Positions 48,113 to 56,670 of a stretch of 64,000 bases of DNA are shown in pieces (the stretch's first letter is position 1; every line of letters starts with the position of its first letter). Below the pieces are notes generated by a model, which saw nothing but the letters and a program-made list of their open reading frames with translations, was not told where the DNA came from and searched no databases. This DNA is from Sphingorhabdus profundilacus (GTDB taxonomy: Bacteria > Pseudomonadota > Alphaproteobacteria > Sphingomonadales > Sphingomonadaceae). Position numbers and translations under genes: made by a program. The DNA is taken from contig NZ_SDWJ01000001.1 of NCBI RefSeq assembly GCF_009769755.1, forward strand, positions 682,001 to 746,000. Direction: 5' to 3'.

Positions 48113-48808
48113 CTAAGGTGCAATCACTGCGCCATCATAAGCCAATAGTTGCCCTGAATCGGCTGGCGTCAGATTTTGAAGAACATCAAGCAATTGACCG
48201 GCCGCCGTTTCCGCCGAAAACCGTTCATGGACAGGGTTGCCTTTAAAGGGTGCGCTCAACGCGGTTTCCACCGTTCCGGGGTGAAGCCCCACGACGATAC
48301 TCTCCGGATTTTTACGTTGCCATTCTATCGCAAGGTTGCGGATCAACATGTTCAGTGCGGCTTTTGATGCACGGTAACTATGCCAGCCGCCGAGGCGATT
48401 GTCCGAAATGCTGCCTACGCGCGCAGACAGGATCGCAAGGCAAATGCGCCCGGATTTTGGCATGATCGGAAGGAAATGTTTGGCCACCAATGCCGGACCG
48501 ACCGCGTTCAGGCGGTAATTTTCAAGCATCCATTCAGGGTCTAGTTCCCGCAAGCTTTTTTCCGGACCCTTTCCATCGCGATGCAATATACCCGTAGTCA
48601 CGCATATCAAGGTCGGTGCAACTTCGGATTGCGACAGAATTTGTGCTGCAACTTTGATGCTGTTTTCATCACATAAATCTATCGCCGGGCTGCTGTGTCG
48701 GGACAGGCGCACAACGGTTTCAAAGGCACCCTGCTGTTCGACCAAATCGGCCATCGCGGCACCAATGCCACCACTTGCCCCTATGATGAGTGCTGATGTT
48801 TTCGCCAT
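48113..48808 (-). CDS. Short-chain dehydrogenase/reductase
   Basis: A protein of about 231 residues of the SDR fold. The NAD(P)-binding GASGGIG is at residues 10-16; catalytic Ser128, Tyr145 and Lys149 are in place (YRASK). The C-terminus ends LLAYDGAVIAP. Substrate is unknown. ATG 48808 (MAKTSALIIGAS) is preferred to the longer frame from 48886. It diverges from the TPR gene. Confidence 0.82.
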   Translation of the reverse strand: MAKTSALIIGASGGIGAAMADLVEQQGAFETVVRLSRHSSPAIDLCDENSIKVAAQILSQSEVAPTLICVTTGILHRDGKGPEKSLRELDPEWMLENYRLNAVGPALVAKHFLPIMPKSGRICLAILSARVGSISDNRLGGWHSYRASKAALNMLIRNLAIEWQRKNPESIVVGLHPGTVETALSAPFKGNPVHERFSAETAAGQLLDVLQNLTPADSGQLLAYDGAVIAP

Positions 48809-48942
48809 AAACTGCCTGTATTCTCCGCCGTTCAACCGCAATTCATGCACCATCACTATGATATTTGCGCTATACCGGGCGAACATCTATAGTAGAATGT
48901 AGTGCAGATAATATGCCTAACACCTTAATCGCGGAGAGTAGA

Positions 48943-50280
48943 ATGAAGTCTGTTTCCAAATTTGCCCTGATCCTGTCGCTTGTCGCACTGCCCAACATGG
49001 CTACATCGGCCTTTGCACAGGATAAACCCGTCAAGGAAAAGAAGGGTAAGGATAAAAAGGAAGCCGCACCCGCAGCACCCAAGCGCAACTATTCGAAGCC
49101 GTTTATCGCGGCTTTTTCCGCAGTAGTTGATATTTTGAACAAGCAGAAAAACCCCGAAGGCGCGAAAGCCGAATTCCCGAAGGTCGTGGCCGCAATTGCC
49201 AATGATGACGACCGCTATGAGGCGGGCATTCTTGCCATCAATATCGGGGCAGGGGTCAAGGATATGGCGTTGCAGGAACAGGGCATAGATCTGTTGCTGG
49301 CATCGGCAACGACACCTGCAAACATCAAGACCGAATATACATTTCGCAAGGCGGCTATCGCCTATGACAGCAAAAATTTCGCGAGCGCGGAAAAGCTGAT
49401 GATCGATGCCTATAATATGGGGCATCGCGGCAATACGATTGAGTTTTTAATCTCCAACGCAATGTCGCAACAGAATAAGGACGCCGAAGCGATCACCTGG
49501 CTTGCAAAGGCAATTGAAGCTGACAAGGCAGCGGGCAAGGTGAATAAGGCCTATTTTGTCCGCGCGGCGATATTGTCGTCGAAGGCCAAAAATTATGTGG
49601 GCGCCGCCAATTGGTACAAGCAATTGCTCGCCACCGAAAACAACCCTGATTACTGGCACGATGCTCTGGCATTTTTTGACCGGTCGTTGACCTTGAATCC
49701 GGAAGAAGAACTGGATGTTTTGCGTTTGATGCGGGTCACCAACGGACTGCGTTTCCAACAGGAATATGCCCAATATCTTGATAGTTTGAGCTATATTGGC
49801 GTTCGTTATCCGGCCGAAGCCGTTGCGGTTTTGGAAGAGGGTTTTGCAAAGGGTGTCATTTCCCGCAACAATGTGACGTTCAGCGAAAAATTCACCGAAG
49901 CAAAATCCCGCCTGGCCGAAGATACTGCGACTTTGGCTGGCACGATTGCACCGGCAAAGGCCAGCCCGAAAGGCATGCTTGCATCGCTGACCGCAGATTC
50001 ATTCTTTTCACATAAGAAATATGACACGGCGAAAGAATTGTATGAATCGGCCCTCACCAAAGCGCCGATATTGGACAAGGATGGAAAAGACCAGACCGAC
50101 CGCACACGTTTCCGCCTCGCCATGTCGAAAGTGATGCTTGCCGACTATGCCGGTGCGAAAGCCGATTTTGCCATGATAACCGGTGCGAACCGCAAGGCGA
50201 TTGGCGAATATTGGGTAATGTACATCGACCATATGGTAAAAGCATCGGCTGCTGCCACACCGGCACCAACCGCGACTTGA
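48943..50280 (+). CDS. Secreted TPR-like protein, uncharacterised
   Basis: A protein of about 445 residues with a signal peptide (MKSVSKFALILSLVALPNMATSAFA, cleaved before Q), a short Lys/Ala-rich region, and helical repeats spread over the rest (e.g. AEKLMIDAYNMGHRGNTIEF; AITWLAKAIEADKAAGKVNK; AKELYESALTKAP). This looks like TPR repeats and suggests a periplasmic scaffold. ATG 48943 has GGAGAG five bases upstream and is chosen over 48865. A strong terminator follows. Confidence 0.7.
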   Translation: MKSVSKFALILSLVALPNMATSAFAQDKPVKEKKGKDKKEAAPAAPKRNYSKPFIAAFSAVVDILNKQKNPEGAKAEFPKVVAAIANDDDRYEAGILAINIGAGVKDMALQEQGIDLLLASATTPANIKTEYTFRKAAIAYDSKNFASAEKLMIDAYNMGHRGNTIEFLISNAMSQQNKDAEAITWLAKAIEADKAAGKVNKAYFVRAAILSSKAKNYVGAANWYKQLLATENNPDYWHDALAFFDRSLTLNPEEELDVLRLMRVTNGLRFQQEYAQYLDSLSYIGVRYPAEAVAVLEEGFAKGVISRNNVTFSEKFTEAKSRLAEDTATLAGTIAPAKASPKGMLASLTADSFFSHKKYDTAKELYESALTKAPILDKDGKDQTDRTRFRLAMSKVMLADYAGAKADFAMITGANRKAIGEYWVMYIDHMVKASAAATPAPTAT

Positions 50281-50307
50281 TTTTCCGGAATATTCTGATC
50301 TAGCGCG

Positions 50308-50337
50308 AAAAAAGGGGGGCAGACTGCCTCCCTTTTT
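50308..50337. terminator. Bidirectional intrinsic terminator
   Basis: A hairpin GGGGGGCAG ... CTGCCTCCC flanked by A6 on the left and T5 on the right lies between the convergent TPR gene and Lrp-type gene. It can terminate both. Confidence 0.85.
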
Positions 50338-50812
50338 ATATGGCGGGAATTGGTACCCCGGGCTCATCCTTGGCCGTGCGAATCGTTAATGATGTTTTGA
50401 CGCTGCTCACATTGGCCGCCGAAGTCAGTTTTGAAGTGAGAAACTCCTGAAAGGATTGCAGGTCGCGTGCGACAATTTTCAGGATGAAATCTATTTCCCC
50501 GTTCAGCATATGGCATTCCCTGACGTCGGGTAAGGCGCGGACATGATGTTCAAATGCCTTGAGATCGTCCTCTGCCTGGCTTTTCAAGCTCACCATTGCA
50601 AAAACGGTGATTGTATATCCCAGCGAAGCCGCATCGATATCGGCGTGATAGGATTTGATCGTTCCAGATTGTTCCAGCGCCCGCATTCTACGCAAACAAG
50701 GCGGCGCCGTTAGCCCGACTTTGGTGGCCAGTTCTACATTGGTAATCCGGCCATCGGCTTGTAACTCGGCAAGAAGCTTCAAATCTATCGAATCCAGGTT
50801 CATCGTGGCCAT
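50336..50812 (-). CDS. Lrp/AsnC-family transcriptional regulator
   Basis: A protein of about 158 residues. An N-terminal helix-turn-helix with LLAELQADGRITNVELATKVGLTAPPCLRRMRALE, then the RAM (ligand-binding) domain with ECHMLNGEIDFILKIVARDL. Lrp regulators control amino-acid metabolism genes. ATG 50812 is used; ATG 50803 is as plausible. The divergent gene is a histidine-kinase-like protein, and no amino-acid gene is nearby. Confidence 0.85.
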   Translation of the reverse strand: MATMNLDSIDLKLLAELQADGRITNVELATKVGLTAPPCLRRMRALEQSGTIKSYHADIDAASLGYTITVFAMVSLKSQAEDDLKAFEHHVRALPDVRECHMLNGEIDFILKIVARDLQSFQEFLTSKLTSAANVSSVKTSLTIRTAKDEPGVPIPAI

Positions 50813-50978
50813 GATTATGTTATTTCCCATTTCCAATTGTACTCGAACTTATAATATTATTATAGCGGATTGCAATTGTCCCATAGTGTGACGCGTTTAT
50901 TTTGCCGCTTTCGAATAGCTTTAAGCGGGTATATCGGTCATAGGGACAGGGATAATTTCGAATTAGGAATGTTTGTAA

Positions 50979-52610
50979 TTGCGCTTTGACGATCGTCTAG
51001 AAACTGCCTTGCGTCAGGCAAATGACAGCGATTTGGGTGCGGCCGCAAAATGGCAGCAACTCGTTGATATACTTGCTCAAAATCCCTCGGAATTTGACAT
51101 GGAATATGTCGCGAACGGCCTGCAGAAAATACGCGACTTTCTCCCATTGGTGACGCCCAAAGTCCGCGAACAATGCGTCAGATCGTTGCATGGCAGAATA
51201 TCGTCCGCGCCACTCGTCCTTCTATTGTCAGGGGACGTTCCCAAAGTCGCCTCGGCGGTCGTTTCCGGCGCGTGCCTGACGGACGATGAATGGTCCGGTA
51301 TCATCCCGGCAATGCCGGTACGGGCTCGCGGATTCCTGCGTAACCGGAAAGATCTCGGGCCTAAGAGTGAACGAGCGCTAACACTTTGCGCGGCTGCGGA
51401 TTATGTATTGCCGGTTCCAGATGGCTGGGCCGAAAGCAGCGGCATAAATGGCGTCCGGATTCGTGATATCGTCGAGCGAATCGAAAAGCTGCGGTCCGAG
51501 CGCCAGTCGGCAATGGTTCCCCATATCCCGATGGATAGCGGGCCATTTACCGAATTTCCGCAAATCATTGACGAGATTCGATTCGAAACCGATGAAAACG
51601 GAACAGTCAGCTGGATCGAAGGGGCACCGCCCGGCGCGGTTGTAGGTGTCGATATTGCCGAGCCTGCATTTGATGACGGCCCCGGACCAGATGCATATGG
51701 CGCGGCTGCTTTCCGGCAGCGTATGCCCTTGGAAAATGCGCGTATGCGCCTTTGCGGCGCACCGGCAGTCGCGGGGGATTGGCGGATAAATGCGGCACCA
51801 TTTTTCGACCATATCAGCGGCCGGTTCAACGGATATCGCGGCATATTTCGCCGCCCGACAATCGCCGAAAGCGCCTTGTTATCGCAGGAAGGCCGCCAAA
51901 GTTCCGACCATATCCAGCAATTGGTGCATGAACTGCGGACTCCGCTTGGCGCGATCATTGGCTTTTCGGAAATCATTGAACAGCAATTATTTGGTCCGGT
52001 CACTGAAGATTACCGTGTTCTCGCCCGCAATATCCTGAATGATGCCGAACGTCTTCTTTCCGGATTTGATGATCTGACCACAGCCGCGAAGATTGAGGCC
52101 GGCAGTTTTTTTGCAGAACCTGGGTCAACGGATTGTGACTGGTTGACCAGCAAGCTTGCCGAACGCCTGCGCGGTTTGAGCGATCTGTTGATGGTCACGC
52201 TCAACCTTGTGCACGCACATCCTGTCCGGCCATTTGCACTGGACAAAGAACTGGCGGAGCGGATTTTTTCGCGTCTGCTATCTGCGGTCATTATCGGGTG
52301 CGAGCCAGATGAGGTGCTGGACGGCCGCTTCCGTACCGAACCGGGCGTGAATGCAACCAACCGTTTCGTACTCAGCTTGCCAAGAAAATTGTTGGAACTG
52401 GACGAGGCAGAATTATTCGGTTCCGGACCGGCAACTTTGGATGAATCGAGTGAAGCGCCGCTTTTGGGCCTTGGCTTTTCGCTGCGGCTTGTCCGTAGCC
52501 TGGCCAAAAATGTGGGTGGCGATTTACGTTTCTACAATGAAGCCCTGATATTATCTCTTCCCGCGACCAGTGAAAGTCGCACCGGTTTCAGAGACGAAGA
52601 GCGAGAATGA
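50979..52610 (+). CDS. Histidine-kinase-like protein with degenerate ATPase domain
   Basis: A protein of about 543 residues. The N-terminal half (about 290 residues) has helices and no motif I recognise. The phosphoacceptor H-box is present (LVHELRTPLGAIIGFSEI, H317). The C-terminal region has a G-box-like GLGFSLRLVRSLAKNVGG but no clear N-box (NLxxNAxKF) or D-box (DxGxG), so the ATPase domain looks degenerate; it may be a sensor that cannot phosphorylate itself. TTG 50979 with AGGAA about ten bases upstream. The deacetylase gene overlaps its end by 41 bases. Confidence 0.75.
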   Translation: MRFDDRLETALRQANDSDLGAAAKWQQLVDILAQNPSEFDMEYVANGLQKIRDFLPLVTPKVREQCVRSLHGRISSAPLVLLLSGDVPKVASAVVSGACLTDDEWSGIIPAMPVRARGFLRNRKDLGPKSERALTLCAAADYVLPVPDGWAESSGINGVRIRDIVERIEKLRSERQSAMVPHIPMDSGPFTEFPQIIDEIRFETDENGTVSWIEGAPPGAVVGVDIAEPAFDDGPGPDAYGAAAFRQRMPLENARMRLCGAPAVAGDWRINAAPFFDHISGRFNGYRGIFRRPTIAESALLSQEGRQSSDHIQQLVHELRTPLGAIIGFSEIIEQQLFGPVTEDYRVLARNILNDAERLLSGFDDLTTAAKIEAGSFFAEPGSTDCDWLTSKLAERLRGLSDLLMVTLNLVHAHPVRPFALDKELAERIFSRLLSAVIIGCEPDEVLDGRFRTEPGVNATNRFVLSLPRKLLELDEAELFGSGPATLDESSEAPLLGLGFSLRLVRSLAKNVGGDLRFYNEALILSLPATSESRTGFRDEERE

Positions 52611-53646
52611 AGTGCAGGCGCAGAATCGATATGTGAAGATGCCCTTTCTCAACCATCATTCTGCCCCCTTGTTCGATTTTGCAGACATGTCAGCCTTGGG
52701 AAGCCCGCGTTTCATTCTAACGGTTGATACCGAGGAAGAATTTGATTGGAATGGCCCGTTTTCGCGGCAAGGATATGGCACTGAACATTTGAAAGCCGTC
52801 CCGAAATTTCAGGATTTGTGCGACCGTTTCGGCATCAAGCCTTGCTATATGGTGGACTACCCGATCATGGAAGATGCCTTTGGCGTCGATATGTTAAGCG
52901 GATTTGTCCATGCAGGCCGGGCGGAAATAGGGGTGCAATTGCATCCATGGGTCAATCCGCCATTTGATGAAATGTTAAGCCCGGCGAACAGCTATGCCTG
53001 CAACCTGCCGCCTGATCTGGAGCGGGCGAAACTGACGAATCTTTATAACAGGATTGTCGGACGCACAGGTATCAAGCCGGATTCGTACAGGGCCGGGCGG
53101 TATGGCGCAGGGGCTGCCACGGCGGACATCCTCGTCGACCTCGGCATATCAATTGACAGTTCGGTCCGCGCGCGTTTCGATTATTCGGAACAAGGCGGCC
53201 CGAATTACACCCATCATCCGGTCCACCCCTATTGGATCCAAAAGGGCGCATTGCTGGAATTGCCGCTCACCACGATATTTGCAGGGGCCATGCGGTCGGC
53301 CGGAAATGTGGTCTATGGTGAGTGGTTCGGATCGCATGCTGCGCGGTCGGTTCTTGCCCGGTCAAGCATGATTGAACGCATTGCATTAACGCCTGAGGGA
53401 ATTCCGCTGGAAAAGGCAATCGAAGGCATTGATCTTGCCCTGCAAGAAGGTGTCTCGATCATAAACCTGTCCTTTCATTCCCCATCTCTTGCCGCTGGTT
53501 GCACACCTTATGTCCGCACGCAGGAACATCTGGATGACTTGTACGACTGGTTCATTCATGTGTTCCAGCACTTGCTGGAAAACGGGGTGCGGCCTGCGAA
53601 TATGGCTGAAATCCGGACTGCCAGCCAGTTAAATTGCCCGACATAA
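52570..53646 (+). CDS. Polysaccharide deacetylase (NodB-fold) family protein
   Basis: Up to 358 residues. A NodB-like core opens with FILTVDTEEEFDW (metal Asp motif), then CYMVDYPI, HPWVNPPF (a His-containing second motif), SYRAGRYGAG and a C-terminal INLSFHSPS with a likely catalytic His. Members remove acetyl groups from sugars. The start is not certain: GTG 52570 (41 bases inside the kinase gene), GTG 52612 (just after the kinase stop) or ATG 52639 are all possible. The overlap means the kinase-like protein and the deacetylase share an operon. Confidence 0.75.
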   Translation: MKVAPVSETKSENEVQAQNRYVKMPFLNHHSAPLFDFADMSALGSPRFILTVDTEEEFDWNGPFSRQGYGTEHLKAVPKFQDLCDRFGIKPCYMVDYPIMEDAFGVDMLSGFVHAGRAEIGVQLHPWVNPPFDEMLSPANSYACNLPPDLERAKLTNLYNRIVGRTGIKPDSYRAGRYGAGAATADILVDLGISIDSSVRARFDYSEQGGPNYTHHPVHPYWIQKGALLELPLTTIFAGAMRSAGNVVYGEWFGSHAARSVLARSSMIERIALTPEGIPLEKAIEGIDLALQEGVSIINLSFHSPSLAAGCTPYVRTQEHLDDLYDWFIHVFQHLLENGVRPANMAEIRTASQLNCPT

Positions 53647-53711
53647 GATAAACACTTGCCAGCGGTCCCATTGTTCCGCTATCGGCCCGCTTGCGATTGG
53701 CTAGCCGGTCG

Positions 53712-53788
53712 GGGCCTGTAGCTCAGTTGGTTAGAGCTGGCCGCTCATAACGGCTAGGTCGGGGGTTCGAGTCCCTCCGGGCCCACCA
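53712..53788 (+). tRNA. tRNA-Ile2 (anticodon CAT, lysidine-modified)
   Basis: A 77-base cloverleaf from GGGCCTG to CGGGCCCACCA with encoded CCA. The anticodon loop CTCATAA gives anticodon CAT, shared by elongator tRNA-Met and tRNA-Ile2. C4-G69 and C5-G68 pairs are present, which are known TilS (lysidine synthase) recognition elements in E. coli tRNA-Ile2 and absent in its tRNA-Met. That favours tRNA-Ile2 reading AUA. Confidence 0.8.
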
Positions 53789-53809
53789 GCCACCGCATTG
53801 GCGTTGGCC

Positions 53810-53841
53810 GGCAAGGGCAAGGGCAAGGGCAAGGGCAAGGG
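53810..53841 (+). repeat. Hexamer tandem repeat GGCAAG
   Basis: About five copies of GGCAAG between the two tRNA genes, followed by GGTGGATCG. No coding role is visible. Confidence 0.8.
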
Positions 53842-53911
53842 TGGATCGTCGATCTGCCAAGGTCTAATGGCCAAAAAGGACCGGCAACGGTCGATACATT
53901 GTTATACCAGT

Positions 53912-53988
<77 letters not shown>

Positions 53989-54145
53989 CTTCTTGGAAGT
54001 GACGGTTTTCTGCGGTTTCCGTTATTGATATCGCAGCATTTTTTGCAACAATATTAGCTGTTTCCACTTCTGCTATCCCGTCATTCATAAGGCCACTTTC
54101 GACGATAAGCATGTACTGGCAAACGAAGGGACGCTTGCATTCCAG
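53989..54145. other. Gap between tRNA-Pro and the S9 peptidase gene
   Basis: 157 bases with no gene or clear terminator. I looked for a duplicated tRNA 3' end (attachment site) in the rest of the window and saw none. Confidence 0.4.
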
Positions 54146-56257
54146 CTATTTGAGCCGAGCTGAATACCAGTCCAGATACCGCTGCATTCGGTCGCGGATG
54201 AAGCTCGGCCGGTCAAGACCATGAAATTGACCAGGATAAATAACAAGCTGCGTGTCAATACCTTGGCTTTGTAGTGCCTGATACATCTGCTCGCTGTTTA
54301 AAAGCGGTACGTTGAAATCTTTGTCTCCGGCAAGAAACAAGGTGGGCGTCACGATCCGGTTGGCTTGATAGAAAGGATAGGAGACTTTCATCCATGTTTC
54401 CAGTTTCTCCCAAGGTTTGCCGAGTTCCATTTCATAATCACGAATGTACTGATCGGTGCCATAGCCTGCGAGGATGTTGGAAATGCTGGCACCGCTGGTC
54501 GCTGCCTTGAAGCGCCGATCGCTGGCGATGGTGTAGTTGGTCAACATGCCGCCATAGCTCCACCCGCCAACGCCGAGACGGTTAGGATCGGCAACACCGC
54601 GACTGACCGCGTCATCGACGGCAGCTAGAACATCTTGAACATCAACAGAGCCCCACGCTGCATAGATCGCCTTAGCAAAGTCCTGGCCGCGGCCGGTGCT
54701 GCCGCGCGGATTGGCGGCAACTACTGCATAGCCATTAGCAGCAAAGATTTGCCATTCCGGGCTGAACGATGCGCTGAACTGGGACTGCGGACCGCCGTGG
54801 ATACGAAGCAAGGTCGGTACCTTGCCCAGCGCAGCAGCAGGTGGTCGCACCAGGAAACCGTGGATTTCAGTGCCATCTGAGCTTTTGAAGCGAGTCTCCT
54901 CCACAGGCGCCAGCTTAAGCTGTTCAAGCAGAGTGTCATTTGCCTTGGATAGCGGCCGAAGGTTTTGCCCTTCCAATGCGAACACTTCGGGCGGAGACAC
55001 TGCGTTAGAGGACAAAATAGCAGTCTTGTCGCCCTGCTGGAATATTGAAAGGACATCACGCCTTTCGGTCAGGATCGGTTGTATGGAGCCACCGTTTACG
55101 GAGACTCGGCTGAGCCGCTCTGCGCCATCGTCTTCCACTAAAAATCGAAGGGACTTGCCATCGCGTGACCAAACCGGCTGCGATACATTTCGATCAAGAC
55201 CTGCCGTTAGTATTTTGGGCGTGCCTCCGGTTGCGGCAATCACTGCAAGTTTTCGGACGCCATATGCGAAGAGCTCGATTGGCCCACCTTGCAAATATGC
55301 GATACTCCTCCCGTCAGGGCTCCAAACCGGGTAGCTCTCAAACGAAGGGTCGTTATCTGCCCCTTTGAAACTCGTCAGCGCTATTGGCGCTGTGGGGGCG
55401 CCCATGGCAGGCACAACGAACAGATCGGAGTTATATGTGCGGTCCGGATCCTGGTCGCGATTGCTTACGAAGGCGATCTGCTTTCCATCCGGAGACCATG
55501 AAGGAAGATATTCATCAAAATCGCCTGTGGTCAGCCGACGGGTATTGCCACTGGAAAGATCAAGAACGACAAGACGCTGGCGTTGTTTGCCCAGATAACC
55601 ATCCATGTCCCGTTTGAACTGATACCGGTCTACTACTATCGGTTTGAGCTTCTTCTCTTCCTTCTTTCCATTAGCCAATAATGCAGAGTCCGCAGCCTTG
55701 GGCTGTTTAGGCGAAATTGTATCCGTATTCGGCTTGCCCGGCGTTTGTGGTGGATGGATCGTTGCCTGTCCTGCTACATTGCCCGCTTCATTAGGATCAG
55801 CATCAAGAACGATCAAGGCGATCTGCTTGCCGTTCGGCGACCAGGCATAATCAATGACTGATCCATCAATCTGAGCCGGCGGTTTAGCCTCCCCACCGCT
55901 GCGATCCAAAAGCCAAAGCTGATCACGTTCTTTTTCGTCATCCCGCGCCGAAATAAATGCCAGATAGCGACCATCCAAACTCCACCGCGGCGAAGACTCA
56001 CTCTCGCCTTTACGGCTGGTGAGCTGCACCGTGCGGGTGCCATCCCAGCTGGTCATCCAGATATGGCTGAATGTCTTATCGCCGTCGACATCGACCTCAC
56101 CGACGCTGTAGGCTACCCATTCTCCGTCAGGATCAATCGCCGGTGCGCTGACCGTTTTCAGACGGGAGAGATCGTCGACAGTCATGAGGCGTTTGTCTGC
56201 TGCTGATACGGGTACGATTACTGCTGCTGCTAAAATACCAGTTATAATGAAACGCAT
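54146..56257 (-). CDS. S9 family prolyl oligopeptidase-like serine peptidase
   Basis: A protein of about 703 residues with a signal peptide (MRFIITGILAAAVIVPVSAA). A WD40/TolB-like beta-propeller (DGEWVAYSVGEVD; SPRWSLDGRYLAFISARDD; LPSWSPDGKQIAFVSNRDQ and others) precedes an alpha/beta-hydrolase domain with the nucleophile in GGWSYGGML, the Asp in LAGDKDFNVPL and the His in PGQFHGLDRP. This is the dipeptidyl/acylaminoacyl peptidase pattern. ATG 56257 has a strong GGAGG eight bases upstream. The upstream frame extension (to 56371) is excluded by this site. Confidence 0.9.
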   Translation of the reverse strand: MRFIITGILAAAVIVPVSAADKRLMTVDDLSRLKTVSAPAIDPDGEWVAYSVGEVDVDGDKTFSHIWMTSWDGTRTVQLTSRKGESESSPRWSLDGRYLAFISARDDEKERDQLWLLDRSGGEAKPPAQIDGSVIDYAWSPNGKQIALIVLDADPNEAGNVAGQATIHPPQTPGKPNTDTISPKQPKAADSALLANGKKEEKKLKPIVVDRYQFKRDMDGYLGKQRQRLVVLDLSSGNTRRLTTGDFDEYLPSWSPDGKQIAFVSNRDQDPDRTYNSDLFVVPAMGAPTAPIALTSFKGADNDPSFESYPVWSPDGRSIAYLQGGPIELFAYGVRKLAVIAATGGTPKILTAGLDRNVSQPVWSRDGKSLRFLVEDDGAERLSRVSVNGGSIQPILTERRDVLSIFQQGDKTAILSSNAVSPPEVFALEGQNLRPLSKANDTLLEQLKLAPVEETRFKSSDGTEIHGFLVRPPAAALGKVPTLLRIHGGPQSQFSASFSPEWQIFAANGYAVVAANPRGSTGRGQDFAKAIYAAWGSVDVQDVLAAVDDAVSRGVADPNRLGVGGWSYGGMLTNYTIASDRRFKAATSGASISNILAGYGTDQYIRDYEMELGKPWEKLETWMKVSYPFYQANRIVTPTLFLAGDKDFNVPLLNSEQMYQALQSQGIDTQLVIYPGQFHGLDRPSFIRDRMQRYLDWYSARLK

Positions 56258-56670
56258 GTGTATCGCCTCCGCTTGGCTGGAGAGTGGCGCACCGCGCGGT
56301 AGATTGCAAGGGCCGGTCAGGCGGCAGGGAAAGCTAGGTCCCGATCCTAAGTGGACCCCAGTGGTCCCCATCCTAAGTGAACAAGATGATCGGTAAAGTC
56401 AGTCAACTGAGATTTGGCCATCAATTGTCCTCACCAATCTCGTTCTGACCTAGTCAAAGATGCGCCTGATCGACTGTCATGGGTCTGCATTGACCATTTA
56501 CCGACTTTCAAGGGTTGCCGTCAGCTACACCCTCTTTTGGAACCGGTGCCAGGCTGAAAAGCGTTTTATGGGCATCAAACAGAAAGGCGACAAACGGACC
56601 TAAAGGAGACTGGTATCTTATACCCGCACATCTGTGTAACTTCACAAACTGTGCGGCGAGCAAAATTAGC
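56258..56670. other. Intergenic region with a duplicated 17-mer
   Basis: 413 bases between the peptidase and the MFS gene. A 17-base motif GGTCC(C/G)... type (CCGATCCTAAGTGGACC and CCCATCCTAAGTGAACA) occurs twice, at about 56339-56355 and 56365-56381, each containing ATCCTAAGTG; an inverted GGACC/GGTCC pair lies between. It may be the footprint of an insertion element, but I found no transposase. Short frames here (for instance 56515-56733) lack support. Confidence 0.45.
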
